64,000 nt of DNA from Rosa chinensis (GCF_002994745.2 NC_037091.1:6658001-6722000), one strand, 5' to 3'; numbered from the stretch's first letter, positions 49,253-60,849 are shown. Notes: generated from the letters alone by a model not told the origin. A program made the numbers and translations.

Positions 49253-51245
49253 ATGAATACCAGTCGGTTGGATGATTGTCTCCTTTCCAACTTCTGCAAT
49301 CTCATCACTCTGCAGTTAGATGATACTAACTATGTGACTTGGAGATTCATGCTAGAGTCAATGTTAGTAGGGTGTGATCATCTAATGGGATATATTGATG
49401 GGTCTGTGCCTTGTCCTCCACAACACAAAATCACAGAGATTGGTATTACCCCTGAGTTTACACAAGAGTATAAGGATTGGAGGAAGAATGACTCTGCTTT
49501 GATTACTTTACTAGCTACTACTTTGTCATTAGATGCTCTTTCATTCATTGTTGGAAGTAAAACCTCAAAAGAAGTTTGGTTTTTGCTTGAGGAGAGATAT
49601 GCTAAACTTTCAAAGTTCAAAACTTTTGAGCTCCGGAACTCTATGCAGAAAATTCATAAAGGTAATGATAGTATTGACAAGTATATGGAGCGATTTAAAA
49701 CTATTCGGGACAAACTTTCATTAGCTGGAGTTTATATTTCTGATGAAGATATAGTGACTCTGATCTTGAATGGATTGCCTGCTGATTTCTCAACCATAAG
49801 GATTGTCATCAGAGCTAGTAAGACACCGATCACTCTAAGCGAGCTTCGCACACTATTATTGAATTTTGAGTCTGACATTGTTCAAGAATCAAGATCTCTT
49901 GCTTCTGCTCCCGTGACTACATCTATTGTTAATCATGAGAACCAATCTCCTGGTACACATCTTACTACTCAATTTTCTTGTGTACCTCAACATACTAGTA
50001 TGCCTAATAATACCAACTATGTCACTACATCTATTTCTGTTATGAATACTGCATATGCTGCTAATGCAATGATGCAAAATGGAAATTTTGGGTTACCCCA
50101 CATGTCAAGTAATGGCTACATGATGACATTCTCTCCCAGTGCATCTGATTTCAGTGTTCATCCTCCTGATGCAAATTTTGTTCACACCTCACCCTTATTT
50201 GCCTACTGGTTTTTCTCAACATCTTGGTGGCTTTAATCCTGCTAGTTTAGCTATGCCTTTTAATTGCTCTACTCTTGCTAGCACAAACACATATTATATG
50301 CCTTCTGTCACTACTGGGGTCACAAACTACAGTGCATATAATATGTCTCCTGCTAGCACAAGTCAAGTTGGATATGCTTCGCCACCATCTATGCACTATG
50401 GGTACACACAACAACACAGGTACTCACAGAACAATGTCACCCAGTCAATATTGGCTCCACAACAAGGAAACTTCTCACAAAGTAATACAAGAAATTTCAC
50501 ATGCCACCAAGCACGTAGTAATGATAATGTATACTCTGATGGTGGATATATGCAAGTTCCTTATAGTGGTAGAATATCACAGCCCTACCGTGGTCCACAA
50601 CATGATTTCTCATAGAAATTTGGGGATCCTTCTGGGAAGTTCTATGAAAGAAGCTCTAATAATATTTCAAAGAACAACAACAACAGTTGTTATCCTCAAC
50701 TTCCAATCAACAAGATTCTCAACTACAACAAGAAAAACAATGGCAAAGTGGAGACTTTTTCACAGCAGCAAAATGGTGGTTTTCAGCAAAATAACAAATT
50801 GCAACATCTTGGTGCCCTTACACAGGAGAGAGAAAATATTGACTTGAATAAGGGTGCTGCAGAGAATGTGGGAAAACATGTCACTGCGGCGGAAATAAAT
50901 AAGAAGGCTGGAACCAAAGGGGCTGAAGATAGCTTGGACACGATCATGCTTAAACCTATGCACTGGTTAGAAAGAGAGAAAATGCAAGTCTTGGCAAAGG
51001 GAAACAATTATCAATATCGTACACTTGAAAAGAAAAAAGGAGGAAACAATGTTACAGAATGTGAGAGCTTGGACAAAGTTTTAGTAAAACATGTTCCCAG
51101 GCTAGAGAAAGAGAAGATGAAGATGAAATTTGGTGCCTTCACAAAACTTAGTGTTGTGCCTCCTGCAACCAACATGAATCAATCTCAACACGATGGTTCC
51201 GGCTCTACTGTAGAATGTCAAGCCCAGGCTCTTTCCCACCTTTAA
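49253..51245 (+). pseudogene. Copia-type gag with long C-terminal extension
   Basis: ATG at 49253 opens MNTSRLDDCLL, followed by a copia gag domain: LQLDDTNYVTWRFMLESML, YIDGSVPCPP, then WFLLEERYAKLSK and RDKLSLAGVYISDEDIV. After about 310 codons (near 50200) the frame shifts to a Gln/Asn/Tyr-rich region, and a TAG lies at 50613-50615. The last part, to a stop at 51243-51245, is charged and holds two related motifs (LDTIMLKPMHWLEREKM and LDKVLVKHVPRLEKEKM) not usual in gag. There is no zinc knuckle. A single protein of about 660 residues would need the frame change and stop absent. Confidence 0.85.
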
Positions 51246-51530
51246 ACCAATGCTAGTCTCCATTGATACCCCAACATGGCAACAAGCTATACTCAAAGAA
51301 ATCAACACTGTGTTGATACAAGGCTCTTCACAGCTACACTCCACTCCTCCAGATAGACCATTAATGAATTGTAGGAAGATCTGTCATGATATGGGGCTGC
51401 AGCAATCACAGCAACTCATTCCACCCGGATAAGATAAACATCCCTGTGCTCTGTGCTCCTGTATTGACTACAAGTTTTTGTTTCTGTTGCAACCTGATGA
51501 GTGTTCCTCTCCCATCAAGTTGAGGGGGGA

Positions 51531-51683
51531 TGTTAAGGGTAAATGTGTAATTACCACCACATGGACTTGGTATATATAGTTGCAGGTTCTTCTTTCCGAA
51601 TGTATCAGAGCATATACCTTCTAATATAATTTCTTTCTCTCTCAATTTCCTTGTTTTTCTTGCTTTTCTTCTTCAAGCTTTTA
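51531..51683 (+). repeat. 3' LTR of the gag-only element
   Basis: It matches the 5' LTR except for about four substitutions, including a terminal TA in place of CA. GTTAC follows. Confidence 0.93.
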
Positions 51684-51688
51684 GTTAC

Positions 51689-52206
51689 AACTAATGAAGG
51701 TTACTAAACGTACTTAATTAAATACCATCAAGCTGGCATGGGGATTTTTTCATCTAGCTAGTTTGAACTCAGTCCCAGTGGATTTTTTTTTTTTTCCTTT
51801 TATGATATATGGCTTGCTAAGGAAAAATTTGGTTTGGTGCATGTTCAAATTGTTCTTTACATCGGAATAATTACATGGTTTCTTATGTTTTAGTTAGACT
51901 GTGATTTTGATCTATGTGTTTTGAATTTGTAACTTTCGATCTCCATATATTTTAGATCAAACATTTGAAGGATCCGGATCCTCTCCTTGGCTGGTTGTTG
52001 TCCTTGACTTTCAATCTCAGCCGTAAATTACATATCCGAGGGCCATAAAAACTCCATGTCAACAAAATATGCATTAAATGTAGAACTTAGAATTCTACTG
52101 TTAAAAAATCATAAACGCTGTTTACATAAATCTTTATGACTGGTGCTTCCATCCTCCTTGCCTGGGATTCAAATTTGCTCACCACTATCCTCTAGGTGGT
52201 GATACT
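51689..52206. other. Spacer without a gene
   Basis: AT-rich. The stretch 51970-52022 (CCTCTCCTTGGCTGGTTGTT and neighbours) is an imperfect inverted match to 56605-56675, so it may be one end of an older element. Confidence 0.4.
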
Positions 52207-52263
52207 ACTACTCAATAAAAAACTATCATGTGCGATATTTCATAACTATTACTAACTATGGTT

Positions 52264-53083
52264 AACTTAAGGTGCACTCTCCTTTTTGTAAACTACACTC
52301 CCATTTTCTCTTTTATGCATTGAATTTCCCAAATTACCCCTATTATCTTCTAATATTTTCGCTGCCACTCATTTTCTTCGCTCACCGGAATGGCCTTCGC
52401 CGACAGTCCGGTCTCGATCCAGTGAGCAGAGCACAATCTCCAACAACTTCTGCCTCTGCATCATCTGCTCAATCCAAAATTTCAAATACGATGCATTCTT
52501 ATGCCAAAATTGGGTAAAACTACAGCAATCAAACTTCAAAAACCAAAGATTTGGGCAATCATTCTCAATCATGTTCTTGGAATAACAATCTCAACCCCTT
52601 GGTTCTAAACCAATCTTAAATTGTAGTGGTATCTAGAGGAGTCTGCTGGAGTATCACCAAACATTCAAGAAGTATTGGGTGATTCTGTAGCTTGGGGTGG
52701 TTGCACCATAATATACTCGCTTGGTTTTTTCATATCAGGTCCTCAAGGTTGCAAATGTGGAGGTTGCATCAATTACCCAAACTCATAAGAGCCCATATTT
52801 TATTCAGGTATAGAAACTACCCAGTTTTTCTTGTTCTCCTGTTGATTGAATAAATTGATTGTCTCTAAACTTATTGGTTTCTGGTCTGAGGTATGGCCTG
52901 TTAGAAGTAATGAAGAAAGAAAAGAGGTTAAACAACCATGAGTTCGATCTCCATATTAAAGGTGCGTTGCCCCCTTAAAGATAAGACGAGAGCGCGGTCC
53001 ACTAAGTCAGCAAGGAGCCAGGTCGGGTCTATTTCGGTGGAAGGGAAGAGGCCGTAAGAGAAGTCACTAAAACGGGATAGAAA

Positions 53084-53135
<52 letters not shown>

Positions 53136-53212
53136 AGAACTAAGAGGTATTTTTGGAATATAAAGCAAAGGGAGTGTGGTTTACAAAAATGGAGTGCAAA
53201 TTTCACTCCCTT
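52264..53212. mobile_element. Small TIR element nested just inside the left end
   Basis: The left end (GTGCACTCTCCTTTTTGTAAA, then CACTCCC) and the inverted right end (GGGAGTGAAATTTGCACTCC, then TTTTTGTAAACCACACTCCC) pair imperfectly. The right end matches the termini of the 54267-55465 element, so they share a family. A (GA)n tract lies at 53088-53132. Confidence 0.6.
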
Positions 53213-53304
53213 TAACCTAATTAGAGAGAAAAAGAGATTTGATAATAACAAAACTCTTATATTTTATTATTTTCTCTCATCCCTCTTATCTTCTTCTCCA
53301 CCCT

Positions 53305-53580
53305 CATCTTTCTCGTTGATCTCACCGAGTCAACTCAGCCTCCACATTCATGCAACTCGTCCAACCCATCAAGTCCTACCCTTTTTCTAATCACCACCCT
53401 CTCTATCAACCAAAGAGTTCATGACCTTGTCTCACACCTCACTTTGGACGAGAAGATCTCCCAACTCGTGAATTCGGCCACTCCGATTTCTCGACTTGGT
53501 ATCCCGAGTTACGAGTAGTGGTCAGAGGCTCTTCACGGTGTCGCTGACGTCGGCAAAGGCATCTATCTCTATGGCACTGT
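53305..53580 (+). pseudogene. Beta-xylosidase / alpha-arabinofuranosidase (GH3) N-terminal fragment
   Basis: Plus-strand reading gives a hydrophobic lead and TESTQPPHSCNSSNPSS, then INQRVHDLVSHLTLDEKISQ, SRLGIPSYE, a TAG at 53516-53518, then WSEALHGVADVGKGIY. This is the start of plant GH3 cell-wall beta-xylosidases, where the stop stands in place of a Trp. Homology fades soon after 53580. These enzymes are normally about 770 residues, so roughly 100 residues remain. It lies inside a TIR element and is most likely a captured, dead exon. Sequence to 53860 has another coding-like piece (LDEKLGEANDGDKPKKLSN) that I cannot place. Confidence 0.8.
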
Positions 53581-54266
53581 CCCCAAAATCCCAGTTGTGG
53601 TTCTTGGTGAATGTTGTTTTGATGTGTCTATCTGGCTCCTTGTCACCGCAGTCTTTCATCAAGTACATCAATTTGGCTCCTTGTTTGAAATGCAATTTTG
53701 TGCTTATGTGTTTCAATTTGTTCACTGAACGTTGTCCATCGAAATATGAACATGAGGAAACAATTGAGAAATACTTGAAGCAGTGCTCGATGAGAAATTA
53801 GGAGAAGCTAATGATGGTGATAAACCAAAGAAGCTGAGTAATTTGAATCCCCAGTTTCATCGCAGTGAGCAATTTCAAATATAAAAGATAGAAGACGTAT
53901 ATAGAGTAAATTGGAGATAAAAAAAACAAAGTAGAAGATGATGATGAGTGATGGAGTCATGGAGATGTTAGAAGAGGAAAGGATTTAGGTTAGTTTATTT
54001 AATGATAATTAAACATAAGAATTTGATTATTATTAAATCTTTTTTTCTCTCTCTCTCCTGATAATTAAGTTAACCATGAACCATGGTTAGTCATAATTAT
54101 AGATTATCACACATGACAGTTTTTTATTGAGTAGTGGTACCTAGGAAATAGTGGCGAGAAAATTTGAATCCCCTTGCCTTCGTCTCTTGCACTCTACACG
54201 CCCTCACACACACCAATTTTCAACCCAATTGCCTGGTACACCGAATTCAATACCCAAATAAAAGAA

Positions 54267-55465
54267 GGGGAGTGAAATTTGCACTCCCCTTTTTACATTC
54301 TGCACTCACACTCATGTTTTGGAACTTGAGTTTCCAAATTTTCCCTTAAACAATAATGTTCAACACCAAAAAGGAGAGAGTACAACAAACCCCTTTTCAC
54401 CAAAATCTTCTACTGAAGAGAAGGGGAGTGTTGGTCATATTCTCTTGGCCAACACTGATTATAATACAAATTAAATGCAATTGAAGATTCGCACAAAGAG
54501 AGTTTCTTCTTCTTCTCTTCTTCTTTTTTTATTTTTATTTTTTTGACTCTCCTTCTTCTGGGTTGTTTCAACCTCTCTTAATTTCCAGCTTTGTAAATTT
54601 CAATTTGATCTATTGGGTTTACAAGATTTAAGCTTTTATTGCATCAATGAGTTGGAGCTTTGAAAAACTGTTGATTGGACTGGGATTGAGTTGAAAATAA
54701 GAAAGATTGAGTTGTGATTTGAAAATTAATTTGGGTTTTATGTGTTTGTGTCATATTGCGTACCAAGTTACCAACTGGGAAAGGGAATCAAGGAATGGGT
54801 TTCATACTAAAAAGAAACTAAACCCAAAACCAAGTTCTTGCCTTTTAACTTCAAATAAACTCTTCTCTCTCCTTCTGTCTCGTTTCCGATCTCCTCTCCC
54901 TTAGAAAGCAACCCCTATGGAAGACACCTCTAGAAGACAAACGACTTCTTCCCTCTTCCTATTTCTTCTTCCTTTCTTTCTTTCTAATCTTTTCTCTGTC
55001 ATCCATCTTTCCCATCTCCTCCTCTCTTTCTTTCGGTCTTTTTTTTCCCTTCTCTATCTTTCCTCTTCGTTCTCTTTCTTTGTCAACCTTCCTCTGTTCT
55101 GTTCCCTCTCATCTCTTTCCAGTTTAGATAAGTTTACTTTGTTCTTACTAAAATCGAAAGCTTAACTTCTTTGGTTTCAAAAAGTCAATCAATCGAGGTT
55201 TGAGATAATAATACTCTTTAGGTTTGCATAATGCTCAAAAACCCACTTTAATCTGCACAAGCCAGTCTAACGCTATCGTCTGATACTCTTTTATCTCAAA
55301 GAAAGGAATTTACGAAGAAGAAGTCATAGCAGAAGACCAGAATTGGAGTGTGAAGAAAAGAGGAGCACTGCACATTTATTGGGTTAAAAGTGGAATTTCA
55401 CACAATAAAATAATATAAAAGTAGGAGCGCAGAATGCAAAAAGGGAAGTGCAAATTTCACTCCCC
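54267..55465. mobile_element. 1.2-kb TIR element with 8-bp target duplication (hAT-like MITE)
   Basis: TAAAAGAA is duplicated exactly at 54259-54266 and 55466-55473. The ends GGGGAGTG...CACTCCCC are inverted copies extending about 40 bp with GCACTCCCCTTTTTACATTC. Eight-base duplications fit hAT. The pyrimidine-rich interior has no transposase. The short frames within it are not supported. Confidence 0.85.
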
Positions 55466-55473
55466 TAAAAGAA

Positions 55474-55833
55474 CCATCATTCAAGCCATTCAACAAAACT
55501 ACATACGGAACAATCAAATTGATTCCAGAATTGTCTCTCATAATTTCTCTTCAATTACGATTGAATCCCCACCTCTTTTCTGACCGGTAAAGCACTAATT
55601 GCTCCCCAAAACCCATTTGCAGCAAACTGCAATTCATAGACAAAATATGACGGCCTGACTTCTCTTATCAGGACGTCCATTTCATTTGATCGACAAGCAC
55701 CCACTTAAGAGGTGTCTCTTCTATCAATTGTCTTATGAACTGCAATTAAAGCATATAATATGAAAGCATTGACAATTGTTTTGGCAATTTGATTCGTCCC
55801 CAATACTCATCACCACAAAAATGGCTCAAACCA
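55474..55833. other. Spacer, nothing recognised
   Basis: No frame or repeat of note. Confidence 0.4.
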
Positions 55834-55950
55834 TTTTTTTTTTTTTTTGGAAAAGCGGGCAAACAGCCCACTATTTTATTAAAAGGATAGTACAGTAATG
55901 AGCGGACAAAACCTGACCCTCCCAAATCTTACAATTCTCTAACTAGAGAT
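55834..55950 (-). mobile_element. Probable LINE 3' end
   Basis: On the minus strand, CTTTTAATAAAATAGTGGGC and TGTTTGCCCGCTTTTCC are followed by a run of about 15 A. This is the style of plant LINE tails. No RT coding remains. Confidence 0.5.
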
Positions 55951-57786
55951 GATAAACAAATGCATTTGCTTGTTTTGACAATATATTTGGTTCATACTGT
56001 GGATTGTTGTTTGTTGATGAATCAATAATTAATACGAATTGAGAACTACCCCATGCTAGCCCACCAATTTGTACTTCTTTTCGACTGTATTAAACTTGTT
56101 TTTGTCGACGCCGGTGAATGGATCTCGTCCTCCTCTTCCACCCGTTGTCTGCCAATCTAGAATTGAGGTTTCTAGATAAACATCTTGAATGACAGTGTAA
56201 AGGGAAAGAGGAAGCCGGCCGGAAGAGATGGACAACAGAACTCGGCCTCTCTGAATATGTCCTATGTCGTCGTTTTTAGTGTTAACCTCGTCATATTTGG
56301 AAGGAAGGCAAATGACGTTGAAAAATTCTTACGTATGGTCAGACGTACCAGACACGTAGTACGTCTGACCAATCAGACACTAAATTTTTTTTTTCTTATT
56401 TCGAAACTACCCCTACTTTTTAAAAGTACAATACTCAAAATACTTTTCTGATGAGCACTGATTGGTCAGCCGCACTGCCACATGACGATGCGGCTGCCCC
56501 ACGCAAAAATCTCTCAACGGCATTAGGTTAGAAAAGGCATTGTTTGATTATTTAATGTTAATTTAATAGAAAAGTGCTGAGGCGGGTAAAGGCTGACCTT
56601 TAGATTTTCAATAGATGGCTTAGATTGAAAGCCAAGGATAGCCAAGAACAACAGCCAGCCAAGAAGAGGATGGAGTTGAAATAAATGATGAAATTCACCA
56701 TAAACTTGAGAATCTCGTCTCGTTTTCCAAGTCAAAATAATGACATATGAAAAGCTAATGTAGATTGCAAAGTTCAAAACATTGACACCAAAGTAGCAAT
56801 CAAAATAAAATTCTAACTAGGACCAAAAATACAATTGCCACCACCAACCACCCACCTCCTGCTCCCAAAAGAAATTTTAAAAAAATGGCGACCTACCACT
56901 AATAGTATGTAGAAATCCTGGAACTCAATTAAGAAAGGCCATAGTAGATATGAATATGATGGTCCCTTTCAATTTTAACACATGGAATGTTGTTCATATG
57001 AGCATGTGCTTTGCGCTGATACATACCAGCTTCTGTCAGTATCTCGACCACCAAGCATGCATCAGCAGCTTCCTTAAACTTGTACGTACAATTCATCGAT
57101 CCATCTAAATCCATAGCTACCAGTGCACATGGGAATGCAACAAAACGAGTTCTTGTGCCCTCGACTTTTCCCAACCCAATTATGCTTGGTGTCCCCATAA
57201 AACTAAGCATTTGCCATCCCCATGCTTAATGAGTGACTTTGGTGTACACTGCTTTATTCAAACCTAATCTTCTCGAGCTGGGCACGTATTTCCCAAGTTT
57301 TCAGAAGTGTACCACAACTTATTGTCCTGGCCGGCATGGCCTGGCCTGTATATGCTTGATCTGACTTACCAAGAAAGGACCCGGCTCTTTCGTAGAAAAA
57401 AAAAAATGCAATGCGATGATATGTCATCCATGGGGCCATATATAAAGACAATGTATATTGACTCACTGACCTGGGTTGTCTATCATTCAACATTTCGTAC
57501 TTGAGAAGACTGGCGCACAGAACGTTGCCGGAAAAATAATTAATGAGTTACAGAGAATTCGGACATGGTCCAAATTTGACGCATATGACTCTGTTTGATT
57601 GAATGAAGGAACGATTACAGTCGTTAGTGGGGGCATCTTAGATAAGAAAAACACAATAGCGACCTGAACAGTAATTCTAAGACAACAATTCAATCATCGT
57701 CCTAATAATAATTTCATGACCTATATTAACATTACGTCTGCTAATAACAAGCCTTTAGAGCAAGTTTACCCGAAATTGAGTCCTTT
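55951..57786. other. Mostly non-coding stretch; hairpin and one unexplained ORF
   Basis: A perfect hairpin lies at 56337-56370. A 93-codon minus-strand frame at 56929-57210 (MLSFMGTPSIIGLGKVEGTR, later DACLVVEILTEAGMYQRKA) has protein-like composition, but I recognise no family and see no neighbours. It may be a gene fragment or chance. Confidence 0.3.
56337..56370. repeat. 12-bp perfect inverted repeat
   Basis: GGTCAGACGTAC (56337-56348) and GTACGTCTGACC (56359-56370) are exact inverted copies around a ten-base loop that itself reads CAGACACGTA. Confidence 0.85.
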
Positions 57787-58052
57787 AGAGTAAGTTCACC
57801 CGACGTTTAGTTATCATGTCACCCACTATTCACTACTTTTTAGTGTTAATTTCCATTCTCTGGGTCACGAACACAGTTTTCATGGTGACCTGAGTCACGA
57901 GGTCACTTTGCAGGTCACGATGGTGACCCAGAAAGTGACTCTGGGTGACCCAAGACACGAAATACACTATGCCCGTGACCCATAAAGTGAAATTAACACT
58001 AAAAAGTAATGAATAATAAATGATCTAATGATCCAACGGGTGAACTTACTCT
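57787..58052. mobile_element. Fold-back MITE, 266 bp
   Basis: AGAGTAAGTTCACCCG at 57787-57802 is exactly inverted at 58037-58052, and the similarity continues inward through CTACTTTTTAGTGTTAATTTC. The centre is a cluster of GGTCACG and CGTGACC words. A partial copy of the left end also lies at 57757. Confidence 0.82.
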
Positions 58053-59568
58053 TATACATTAATTGACTAAACATACACATGGGTGCATGCACAAAAGCGA
58101 GGGTAGGCATTCCAAACGGCTAGGTTGGCACACTTAGCCGCCTCATCTATGAGAGTATGTTGAGACAAAAACCGTTGCAAGGTATTGACTTATCGATCAA
58201 AGTATGATATTACCTAAAGTATGTTTATATATTTTGTTTCCAACTACCAGGTTGTCTAAGGAGAAAATGTACGTAAACAAAAGTCTCCTAGAAATGTTTT
58301 CATTCATATAAGTTCATGATGATGGAGCTTAAAAAGCCATGGTGATATATATAATTGAGACTACTAATCCGTTGGATCGAAGTCAAAACAATGAGAGGGT
58401 AGATTTTTAGTCCCCACTAATCATCTTGAGAGAGACGGATAACTTACCAGTCCAATGAGAAAATGAAACCTCAATGGAAAGAGGTATAAATTGAAACAAT
58501 GTTCCCCATTAAGTGTTTCTTTCTCAATCATACCAGTTTAGGAGGCAGTTATATATATAGTGGGTTGTGCAGGTGAGCACCAGCTATCACTAATTAGATG
58601 ATTGGTGAATAGTTGCTACTAAGGCGGCATCTAGAAAAGTTGGAGCAACTGAATGATTGAGATTTTTAGAGGTTCATGAATAATCACCATTTTACTTTTA
58701 CTATATATAATTTTACTGTTTCACATGCATGATGAGTACTTTCTAATTTGTAACAGAATAAGGAACAGGTGAAGACGTACATAAACATGACCATGCCAAA
58801 ACGAAAATGAATATTATCTGTCATATATATTTGTAAAAAGATGACCTACAATCATAATCCAGTTATCCAGACATGAAACAATCTCGAAAAAACCTGATAC
58901 TATCCACATTCCTAATTTTGGCACCTATTACTGTGTTTGACTAAGAGAGACCGTGTACCACTCACCAACGTCGGTACACGAACCAAATCATGAAACAATC
59001 TCCAAAAAACCTGATAGTATCCACATTCCTTGATGAGATCTGGAAATTAAAATAAAAAGGCTCAATCGACTAGTCTTCCGCCACGCTTAATTAAACTCTT
59101 AATAGAACATTGGTCTTAATGTACTAGATCGAATGGTCGATATGATCAGTCCAAACACAACCACCTCCCATGCCCAGCACCAAAGGTAAAAGACGCACTT
59201 GACTAATTAAATAAGAAGAGATTCAATTGATGTTAATGTTCAATAGTTGCTAAACCTAATTAGGTGGCATGGCCTATGCCCTATGCCCTAGGGTTGTCGT
59301 CTCCTCACTCTTCAAATGTACCCCAGGTTTTCCTTGCAACTCAACGTCGAAAGTCCTCACTAAACCACACGAAGTGGAGACCAAATGTGACCTAGGATCA
59401 CCGAGACCGTTATGCCCGACAGCCTAGGTTTCGTTATTTCTGATAATGTTGCATAATATAGTTGTATAACCTAAGGAAATACAAGCAAAAGCTTATTTTC
59501 TCCTTGTTTTTCTTATAGCACACTCTACTCTTCTCCTTGTTTCGTATAGTTATGTAACTGGTTTCTGG
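58053..59568. other. Spacer with a 117-bp tandem duplication
   Basis: CATGAAACAATCTC, then CCTGATA and TATCCACATTCC, occurs at 58872 and 58989. No gene is supported. Confidence 0.5.
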
Positions 59569-60849
59569 TAGGGGTGGGCGTTTTCACCCGAAAGTCCGAG
59601 AAACTGACTCGATCCGGGCAGAAATAGACCATTCGGGTCGGTTTTCAACGTTGAATTTCTCGGTTCGGATTCAACCGAACTGATTAACCCTTCATTCGGA
59701 TCGGTCTCGGTTTCCATATTCTCCGACCCGATTAAAACCGATCCGGACCAAGAATGTGTACACGTCTACGTGTCGAACTTTGATTGGTTCTAAGGCAAGC
59801 CTAATGAGCATACCCTAAACTCACTTGCAGGCAATCACCCACTTCATTTAGTCTTCGACCTAAACCTGAGAACCCCATTCCAACTTGCAACTTTGCAAGC
59901 CGTCTTCTTCAGTTCGAGAAAACCCCAATTTCTTCTGTTCTTCTGTCCTTCTTCACTCTCGACTGACTCTGTGTTGATCACTCTGTGTCTCGATCAAACC
60001 CAATCCACGGAATCACCCATGGATTCCTCCACTGGAACCACACCACAAACGCAATCCGAATCCCAATCTCAAAGCCATTCTGAACCCAATTCAAATTCTG
60101 ATTCAAGTGATTCAAATCCCGACACCAAAATTGCCAAGAATGTTGTCATCGCTACAACAGACCAACCATCTTCTGCTAGAACTCCATCTACGATGACATC
60201 GTCCCGACCACCAAGACCCAAAAAGAGAGTGAGGCAAAGTACATCCACAGGTTTGAGGGAGCGTTCAATGGTATGGGAGCACTATGACAAGGTTGACAAA
60301 CCACTATATGAGATCAAAGATGGAAAGAAGGTCCAGGTTGGGACTACCATGCGGGCCAAGTGCAGGTATTGCTCTACAGACCTTACTTGTAATCCATACG
60401 ATAATGGTACCAGCAGTTTAAAGAGGCATATAGAGGTTGTGTGTAAAAAATACCCTGGTAGGATAGACCTAGAAGAGTTTCAGCAAGTGTTTGTAGCTAG
60501 TGGGAACTTGAATGAACCTTCTTTAACTATGAGGGCATTCATTCAAGATGCTTGCATAAGAGCTTGTGTTGAGATGATAGTTATAGACGAGCTGCCATTT
60601 AGTCACCCGGAGAAGGAAGGGTTTCAAAGGTTTTGTAAAGTTGCATGTCCTAGGTTTAAAACTCCTTCTAGGAGATTGGTTGTAAGCACATTTTGGAAAT
60701 TGTATGATGCTGAGAAGAAGAAACTTAGGCAGGAGCTAGCTAGTCACTGTGTTAATTTAACCACCGATACGTGGACATCGGTGCAAAACATAAATTACAT
60801 GGTAGTTACGGCTCATTTCATAGATGGTGGCTAGAATTTACACAAAAGA
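59569..60849 (+). mobile_element. hAT transposon, 5' part, cut by an LTR
   Basis: TAGGGGTGGGCG followed by CGGGTCGGTTTT, CTCGGTTCGG and similar words is the familiar 5' terminus of plant hAT elements. The bases before it (GTTTCTGG, 59561-59568) would be one target copy. The transposase begins downstream and is interrupted, so the right end lies beyond the LTR. Confidence 0.72.
60019..60849 (+). pseudogene. hAT transposase with BED zinc finger, truncated
   Basis: ATG at 60019 follows an AC-rich leader; the open frame extends upstream but this Met begins the usual Ser-rich N-terminus. The BED finger reads CRYCSTDLTCNPYDNGTSSL with KRHIEVVC supplying the last His and Cys. Next is a helical region (FSHPEKEGFQRFCK) and the start of the RNase H-like catalytic domain (LTTDTWTSVQNINYMVV), whose first acidic residue is the Asp of TDTW. 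A TAG at 60832-60834 falls where these proteins usually have Trp. The frame continues NLHKR and is then cut at 60850 by the LTR. Full-length proteins are about 650-700 residues, so the rest of the catalytic and dimerisation domains is missing here. Confidence 0.88.

Larger units (their letters stand above)
42401..51683 (+). mobile_element. Gag-only LTR retrotransposon (TR-GAG-like), split by a CACTA element
   Basis: Two 153-bp LTRs (42401-42553, 51531-51683) differ at about four positions. GTTAC is duplicated on both sides (42396-42400, 51684-51688). TGGCATCAAGAGCC follows the left LTR as a primer site and TTGAGGGGGGA precedes the right LTR as polypurine tract. The only coding region is gag with a long C-terminal extension. 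No protease, RT or integrase is present, so movement would need another element's enzymes. TR-GAG is a described class of such plant elements. Confidence 0.92.
52207..54136. mobile_element. TIR element carrying a beta-xylosidase gene fragment
   Basis: The left end ACTACTCAATAAAAAACT, continuing for about 70 bp to a GGTTAACTTAA word, is an inverted match to the right end (54055-54136). No clear target duplication was resolved. The interior holds a nested element (52264-53212) and a GH3 gene fragment. No transposase is visible, so it resembles a gene-capturing non-autonomous transposon. Confidence 0.7.

Noticed and set aside
53522..53801. Plus and minus frames of 67-101 codons near the GH3 fragment
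   Set aside because: They are out of frame with the GH3 motifs or extend past them. No independent support.
54917..55165. 82-codon Phe/Leu/Ser-rich frame resembling a membrane peptide
   Set aside because: It is a pyrimidine-rich tract inside a MITE-like element; the hydrophobic look comes from TCT/TTC runs.
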